Below, one piece after another: positions 59,285 through 64,000 of a stretch of DNA of 64,000 nt. Where the stretch lies: the NCBI GenBank assembly GCA_002104985.1, contig MCGO01000213.1, positions 1 through 64,000 on the forward strand. The letters are read 5' to 3'. The translations under genes were made by a program, and so were the position numbers. The stretch is from Rhizoclosmatium globosum (Eukaryota > Chytridiomycota > Chytridiomycetes > Chytridiales > Chytriomycetaceae). A model generated the notes under the pieces. It saw nothing but the letters and a program-made list of their open reading frames with translations, did no database searches and had not been told where the DNA came from. The number at the start of each line of letters is the position of its first letter. The stretch's first letter is position 1.

Positions 59285-60004
59285 TTATGCCAAATCTTTA
59301 ATTGTCAGACAAACAATGAAGACAAAAATATATGCCTGCAAATAAGCGATTAGGATCTCCAAAGCCAAGAAAAGAGTTAGAATAAACATAGGTAGTAGCA
59401 AAACAATAATACTTGTACCATCCAAGTAACCAGCCCATAGGAAACCGATAATTGTTTTAACTAGTACGTGGCCAGTAGTTAGGTTAATAGCCAATCGCAA
59501 ACCTAGAGAAATAATTTTAACCAATGTAGCAATTGTTTCCAATACTACCATTAGTGGTACTAGTGCCAATGGTGTACCAGCTGGTAGGAATGCTGCCAAT
59601 AGCAAAACTTTGTGTGTGAAGAAACCCAACAAAATTGTACCAAATAGTAGTGTAAAGGATAGAGATAGAGTCATTACAATTTCAACTGTAGGTGTTGTAC
59701 TGTAAGGAATCATACCCAACAAGTTACTAAATAGGATTAGGTGGAAAATTGTGTATAGCAATGGGAAGTAGACACTATAGTTTCTACCGATGTTGTTCTC
59801 AACAAGAGAAAGGATAGTACGGTATAGAGATTCGTTCAAGATACCCCACCATGTAGCAACAATTTCACCTTTGTGAGCTGTAGCCAAAGTCATGGAAATT
59901 ACAGCTGCGAAAATAAAGTACAATACAACGTTATTAATTGTAAAGTTAAAGGACAAAATGGGATAAATTTCAAATTGTTCCATTGGAGAAGAAATAAAGT
60001 ACAT
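59285..60004 (-). CDS. atp6: ATP synthase F0 subunit a (subunit 6)
   Basis: This gene encodes the stator subunit that forms the proton half-channels against the c-ring. The 239-residue product starts MYFISSPMEQFEIYPILSF, matching the fungal ISSPLEQFEI start. It has about six hydrophobic segments and the key block ISLGLRLAINLTTGHVLVK with the essential arginine. It ends ILIAYLQAYIFVFIVCLTIKDLA, also typical. The stop is TAA. The gene follows atp8 by 63 bases, the common atp8-atp6 order. A GTAACCTACGC motif begins 24 bases before the ATG. Confidence 0.97.
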   Translation of the reverse strand: MYFISSPMEQFEIYPILSFNFTINNVVLYFIFAAVISMTLATAHKGEIVATWWGILNESLYRTILSLVENNIGRNYSVYFPLLYTIFHLILFSNLLGMIPYSTTPTVEIVMTLSLSFTLLFGTILLGFFTHKVLLLAAFLPAGTPLALVPLMVVLETIATLVKIISLGLRLAINLTTGHVLVKTIIGFLWAGYLDGTSIIVLLLPMFILTLFLALEILIAYLQAYIFVFIVCLTIKDLA

Positions 60005-60017
60005 AATAAATACAAGT

Positions 60018-60028
60018 GCGTAGGTTAC
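60018..60028 (-). promoter_or_regulatory. Leader motif GTAACCTACGC of atp6
   Basis: The 11-mer begins 24 bases before the atp6 ATG. Versions with one base changed (GTAACCTAAGC) stand 26 bases before atp8 and 25 before nad1. Confidence 0.58.
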
Positions 60029-60067
60029 AAAAGCTTTATAGAGCTTATTAAATAATAAATTTGTACA

Positions 60068-60876
60068 TTAGATTTTGTTTTCGTACAGCATTAGAGATCT
60101 AGCAACTTGAATACGTAGTGTTGCAGGGAAACTAATTGTTTGATGGACATTTATCCGAAATGTTTCCAAATCGGTTGGACTATATCTTAGAAGAATAATT
60201 TATCTTCTTGAATCGTGTAGTCTCTGAGGATCTTAGTTTTATTAAATTAAATAATAAAATTGATTTCCTGCTGATTGTCCAATCTTTTAAATTTATCTTG
60301 AGGAATAGTATCAATATACGTAAGTAAAATAAGTCATAAATAAGGACAATATTTACATTGTTTAGTGAGCCTTAACACTAGCTTAAATAAACAAATAACC
60401 ATTACATAAGTAATTACTTTTCATCCAGATATAAAAGCTCTAAGGAGGTTCCAGCATATAGATTCATTCGAAAGATCAACTGAGTTTAATTAAACATTGT
60501 AATTTTTCAATTAATCAAAAGGGCTCCATTAATAAATAACTGAAAACTAAATAACTGATTTAAATAATTAAGCTAAATATACAATTCACTGACCGTTTGG
60601 CATTTATAACTAATGCAACTTATTCTATTTAAACCATCTTCGTAATTTAAAAGATTAGCCAATAAATAACTACGAATATGTCAAATTTGTAAAGTCACGT
60701 ATTTGCTAAATATTTACAAGCCTAAACATTAACTTTATTGTTAAGCAGCAAATTACAAACAAGACCAACTATACAATCAGTAAATAATTTCAGATATGGA
60801 ACCAAACAGTAAAGCTTAGTACAGCAAACATCCAAGACAATAGGTTTGTCCACCAGATTGGAGAGAATTGAGGCAT
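60068..60876 (-). CDS. atp8: ATP synthase F0 subunit 8 (two exons)
   Basis: This gene encodes the small peripheral-stalk subunit of ATP synthase. It is too short to appear as a simple frame: exon 1 is about 60876-60801 (25 codons plus one base) and exon 2 about 60147-60068. The joined product has 51 residues: it starts MPQFSPIWWTNLLSW, continues through a single membrane helix, and ends PATLRIQVARSLMLYENKI. The MPQ start, the length and the proline at residue 33 match fungal ATP8. A group I intron core lies between the exons. The junction inside FTVWF/HQTISFP is chosen to keep the family length; a shift of a few bases is possible. The stop is TAA. atp6 follows on the same strand. Confidence 0.85.
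60148..60800 (-). other. Group I intron in atp8, without an ORF
   Basis: The core elements are P (CTATATGCTGGAACCTCC) at 60444-60461, Q (GATTGGACAATCAGCAGGAAA) at about 60266-60285, and R/S (AAGATCCTCAGAGACTACACG) at 60215-60235. They are near-identical to the cox2 and nad5 intron cores. The intron ends in G before exon 2. It is only about 650 bases long, with no endonuclease frame. The 5' splice site is inferred from the protein, because I could not find a convincing P1 helix. Confidence 0.85.
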
Positions 60877-61486
60877 ATATATTATATATTAGCTTAGGTT
60901 ACCCAAGAGAATTATTGTTAAATATTCCTCTTATAAAGCATTATACTCGAAAGCAATAAATGCTATAATGTTAAGACTAGTTTTATTCAACTTTACCAAG
61001 ATATCTTTATACAACATAATTACAAAGATTAATTTATAGAACATTTTATACTAGATAAATTTCAATAAATATTATTAATATAAATATAACCAATATATTT
61101 TAAACCAATATATATTTTAAATCATAGCTTTATAAATGATTAGGTTTATCTTTATACTATTTTAATATGTTGCTATATTAGAGCTGGATTTTATAATTTA
61201 GTAATCTATAACCTGATTATTTTTTAATTTGGTAGTCTATAACCCGATTATTTATACAATAAGTTTAGAATAATTAATGTATTAACATTTAAATTTATTA
61301 AAGAGTTGAAATGTGATCGCCTACCTAGATCTAAATTAGACTTATACTAATCTATATTAAGATCATCAAACTCGAGGTAGTTCCTTAAACCATTTAAATA
61401 ATGGGCAATTTAATACCGATAAACAACCAAGCTGTTGTACATAACTTAATTTTAATTTTAATTAAAGGTAAAATACCTAATTTAAC
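60877..61486. other. Spacer between nad1 and atp8
   Basis: No gene is visible. The atp8 leader motif lies at 60892-60902. A tandem pair with GGTAGTCTATAACCCGATTAT-like units is at about 61195-61255. The word AGGTAGTTCCTTAAACCATTT at about 61376-61396 also occurs near 23906. Confidence 0.6.
60892..60902 (-). promoter_or_regulatory. Leader motif GTAACCTAAGC of atp8
   Basis: The motif begins 26 bases before the atp8 ATG. It is preceded by ATTCTCTTGG, and the nad1 leader has the similar ATTCTCTTTG in the same place, so about 21 bases are shared between the two leaders. Confidence 0.6.
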
Positions 61487-63873
61487 TTAAGAAAGAATAT
61501 CAAATGTGTACAAGAATGCTGGCAAGAACATAATATAACCCATCAAGAATGGCAACATGTGAGACCAGAAAGCAGACATTAGTTGATCAAAACGTAGTCG
61601 AGCTAGAGAAGCACGTAGCCAAATCATGAAGAATAGCAATGCGATGTGTGCACCACTAGCTACACTAATACCAAAGAACAAAACACCAAATAGAGTACTG
61701 ATAGTAATCATATTACAGTATTCTGCCAAGAAGAAACAAGCAAATGGAAATGCACCGTGCTCTGTCATAAAGCCGCTGACCAATTCGGACTCTGCTTCAG
61801 GTAGCAAATATGTTAATGAGATAGTATTTAACTTCTCTTCAATCTATTACTAGAGTGTTCAGACTATGTCATCAATGAATAAGGAATATCCATTGTTGGG
61901 CTCTCGTGGGTAAATTATTGTGGGTCTTACTCATTACCTAGTCGTTGAACGTTCTTACATCATAAATAGACCGATGTAAACTTCGCTGCAAGTTGTCCTC
62001 AACATTTCAAATTTAAAGTTGAAACTTGGTGGGAAGTTCTTGCAATTCACCCAATTTAAAATGGACCATACCTTAAAATATTGAACTACAATTAGGACAT
62101 TAAACAAAATTACTTTGTCTATAAAGTTTAGAGAGTTAAGCATTAGTACTGCTATAGCTAAGATATATCGAACTAGCTCAAGTTAATAGACTGTTACATT
62201 AAAATCTATTGTTCGGTAAATAAGTTTGCATATGTATTAATATACTTTATAATTAACTAACTTTATTATTTTAATTGTGGTAAATTTATAAACTTATATT
62301 TATATTAGATAATAGGTTTACTGTTAGCTTATTCATTTAAATACAATTAATTTAATTTACTATAAACATTTTGTTTGTATTAACTCCATAACAAAATACC
62401 AGCACTAATAATACTATACAATAGTGTCTTTATTTGTAGTTTGTCATTTTACGCATAATTTAATCCATAGGTGCTCTGTTTGTCTCTGCAACAGCAGAAA
62501 TCATAAATAGGCCCACCATTGGGAATAGTGCAAAGCACACTGCAACAGATCGTTGTGCTGTAATTACTTCCAACAAATCAATTGTTCCTAGTGTGAAAAT
62601 TACTGTTAGCATAATCAAACTCAAACCAACAGAATAACTAATCATTTGTGCTGTACTTCTTAGTGCACCAAGGAATGGATATTTAGAGTTAGCAGACCAA
62701 CCAGAGAAAATAACACCATAAATACCCAATTCAGAAATAGCTACAATAACTAGTAGACCACCTCCAACCAATTCACCTACAGCGACACCAAAGTCCAGAG
62801 GCATTACCAACCAGTTTAGCAAAGCCAAGTAGAATGTAAAGAATGGCATTGCAAAAAATAGTAGGTTAGAAGATTCCAAAGGTAGTACACTTTCTTTTAG
62901 AATCAATTTAATACCATCAGCAACATAATTAAGTAATAGACCTTATAATTTATGCATTGGAAGAGTATTCAAGGTTAGTGTTAGTTGTAAAGCCTTAAAG
63001 ATTTTAATACAGTATATACATGAACACATAACATTTGCGTGAACATATGATGTTTACGTGAACATATGATATAATAGTATTTACATGAGCATATATTATA
63101 AGTATTTATATGAACATTAAATGAACATTTTATAAGAACATTTTATATTACAATAAATCATAATTCTGAAGTTTATAATAAACCATAATTATGAAGAGTT
63201 TATAATTAACCATGGATTAATAAATTGAAATAAAGTTACAACATAATGACCAAATTTACAGCTATAATTAAGACTACTTAACTAGAACTTACATTAAATA
63301 AGAGCGTATACAAACATAAGCAGCTAAATAAACTAAGTTTATACACATAATGCCATAACTTATTCATAAATTTCAAAATAATTTATACCATAAATCTCAG
63401 AATGGATTACTTATACCATAAATTTCAGAATGGATTAGACTACATTATCAAGCCATAGCTTGTAGAGCGTATAGTCGTTGAGGGACCCAATACTTAAGTA
63501 ATTTAATTAAGCTTATCATTAGAAATTAAACATACAATTTAATTTAAAACATACAATTTAATTTTAGCTTATGAATGGTTACCTGCTGATTGTCCAATCT
63601 CTATGTTGTTACCGTATAAATTGGTTTATAAATTAAGGTTATCCCAGTATATAGCAGTTTTAGAGTTTAAGGATGTTCCAGCATATAGCTCTATTATCAT
63701 TATCTTGATTAAAAGATAAAGCCACTTGCATTGAATGGTTGTAGAAGACCAACATAACCAACTTTGTTAGGACCAATACGTCGTTGACAAGCACCCATTA
63801 CTTTACGTTCAGCAAGAGTAGTCAGGGCAACGGATAGTACCATACCTAGCAAAACAATAAGACTAGCAATCAT
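61487..63873 (-). CDS. nad1: NADH dehydrogenase subunit 1 (three exons)
   Basis: This gene encodes the complex I membrane subunit that lines the quinone entry site. Exons are 63873-63735, 62923-62463 and 61804-61487, giving 305 residues. Exon 1 has [29 protein letters not shown]. The first junction gives [16 protein letters not shown], supported by a P1 helix with the U-G pair (exon ACCAT and intron GTGG). The second gives [15 protein letters not shown], exactly the family sequence. Exon 3 ends with [20 protein letters not shown] and trans-membrane segments. The stop is TAA. nad1 heads the nad1-atp8-atp6-cox2 minus-strand cluster within this window. Confidence 0.94.
61805..62462 (-). other. 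Group I intron 2 of nad1, different core type
   Basis: The core reads, on the minus strand, TTGCAAGAACTTCCCACC (about 62027-62044), GGACAACTTGCAGCGAAG (about 61981-61998) and ACGTTCAACGACTAGGTAATG (about 61934-61953), then AGTAAGACCCACAATAATT. These blocks resemble subgroup IA introns and differ from the cores in nad5, cox2, atp8 and nad1 intron 1. The intron follows T of GAT and ends in G. No endonuclease frame is seen; the 62-codon frame at 61955-62143 overlaps the core. Confidence 0.85.
62924..63734 (-). other. Group I intron 1 of nad1
   Basis: P (GCTATATGCTGGAACATCC) is at about 63671-63689, Q (GATTGGACAATCAGCAGGTA) at about 63581-63601, and R/S (GGGTCCCTCAACGACTATACG) at about 63468-63489. 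The 5' half of the core matches the cox2, nad5 and atp8 introns, while the R/S element differs from them at about three positions. A second copy of a P-like block (CTGCTATATACTGGGATAA) is at about 63638-63655. The intron ends in G. The remaining sequence is AT-rich with GTGAACATATGATGT-like duplications at about 63020-63075. No frame is seen. Confidence 0.86.
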
Positions 63874-64000
63874 AAAAAATAAAATATGCTTAGGTTACCA
63901 AAGAGAATAACTCTTAAAATAGAGTTTTTACGAGGTTTAGGATTAACTTTATTTTCTCACAAATGTAGAAGAGTTACTTGAAGATGAACATTAGGAGGAA
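63874..64000 (-). promoter_or_regulatory. nad1 leader with conserved GTAACCTAAGC
   Basis: The motif GTAACCTAAGC is at 63888-63898 and begins 25 bases before the nad1 ATG. It is preceded by ATTCTCTTTG, as in the atp8 leader. The rest of the leader, to the window end, shows no gene. Confidence 0.55.

Noticed and set aside
61955..62143. 62-codon minus-strand frame in nad1 intron 2
   Set aside because: It overlaps the group I core blocks and lacks LAGLIDADG or GIY-YIG motifs.

Overview
This window is fungal mitochondrial DNA, most likely from a chytridiomycete-like fungus. It carries twelve respiratory-chain or ATP-synthase genes (atp9, nad4L, nad6, nad5, nad4, nad2, nad3, cob, cox2, atp6, atp8, nad1), a small-subunit rRNA gene (rns) and six tRNA genes (W, P, M, Y, D, Q). 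cox1, cox3, rnl and further tRNAs (for example K and L) are not seen, so the molecule is larger than the window. All genes read with the standard code: trnW has anticodon CCA, UGA ends three genes, and no gene ends in UAG. The six tRNAs form a subset of the strongly reduced set known from Spizellomyces-type chytrids. Three of them have a mismatched first acceptor pair, as in tRNAs edited at the 5' end in that lineage. This is an inference; no species is claimed.

Layout: atp9 lies alone near the left end. trnW, trnP, trnM, trnY, trnD, trnQ and rns follow at 6.1-10.1 kb, all on the minus strand. nad4L, nad6 and nad5 (one group I intron) lie on the minus strand at 15.3-19.8 kb, then nad4 and nad2 on the minus strand at 34.7-38.9 kb. 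nad3 and cob are the only plus-strand genes (48.4-52.6 kb); cob has two adjacent group I introns that encode LAGLIDADG proteins. The right end is a minus-strand cluster transcribed from right to left: nad1 (two introns), atp8 (one intron), atp6, cox2 (one intron).

More than half of the window is very AT-rich spacer without credible genes. It is packed with short dispersed palindromes and short tandem duplications. The most striking family is a 13-bp micro-hairpin, CAGTC-GTA-GACTG, with 21 exact copies in both orientations and many variants that mostly keep the stem. Other families are an 18-bp palindrome centred on CTTAAG, a 20-bp palindrome centred on TCATGA (also placed inside two group I introns), a GGAG/CTCC hairpin, and a GC-richer element of about 115 bp at 28.2, 41.6, 47.0 and 47.5 kb.

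The coding clusters carry conserved leader motifs at fixed distances from the start codons: TTGATTCGyTAGAyT 33-34 nt before cox2, nad4L and nad6, and GTAACCTAmGC 24-26 nt before nad1, atp8 and atp6. An identical 17-nt block including the UGA stop ends cox2 and nad4L. These look like RNA-processing or translation signals, and no function has been tested here.
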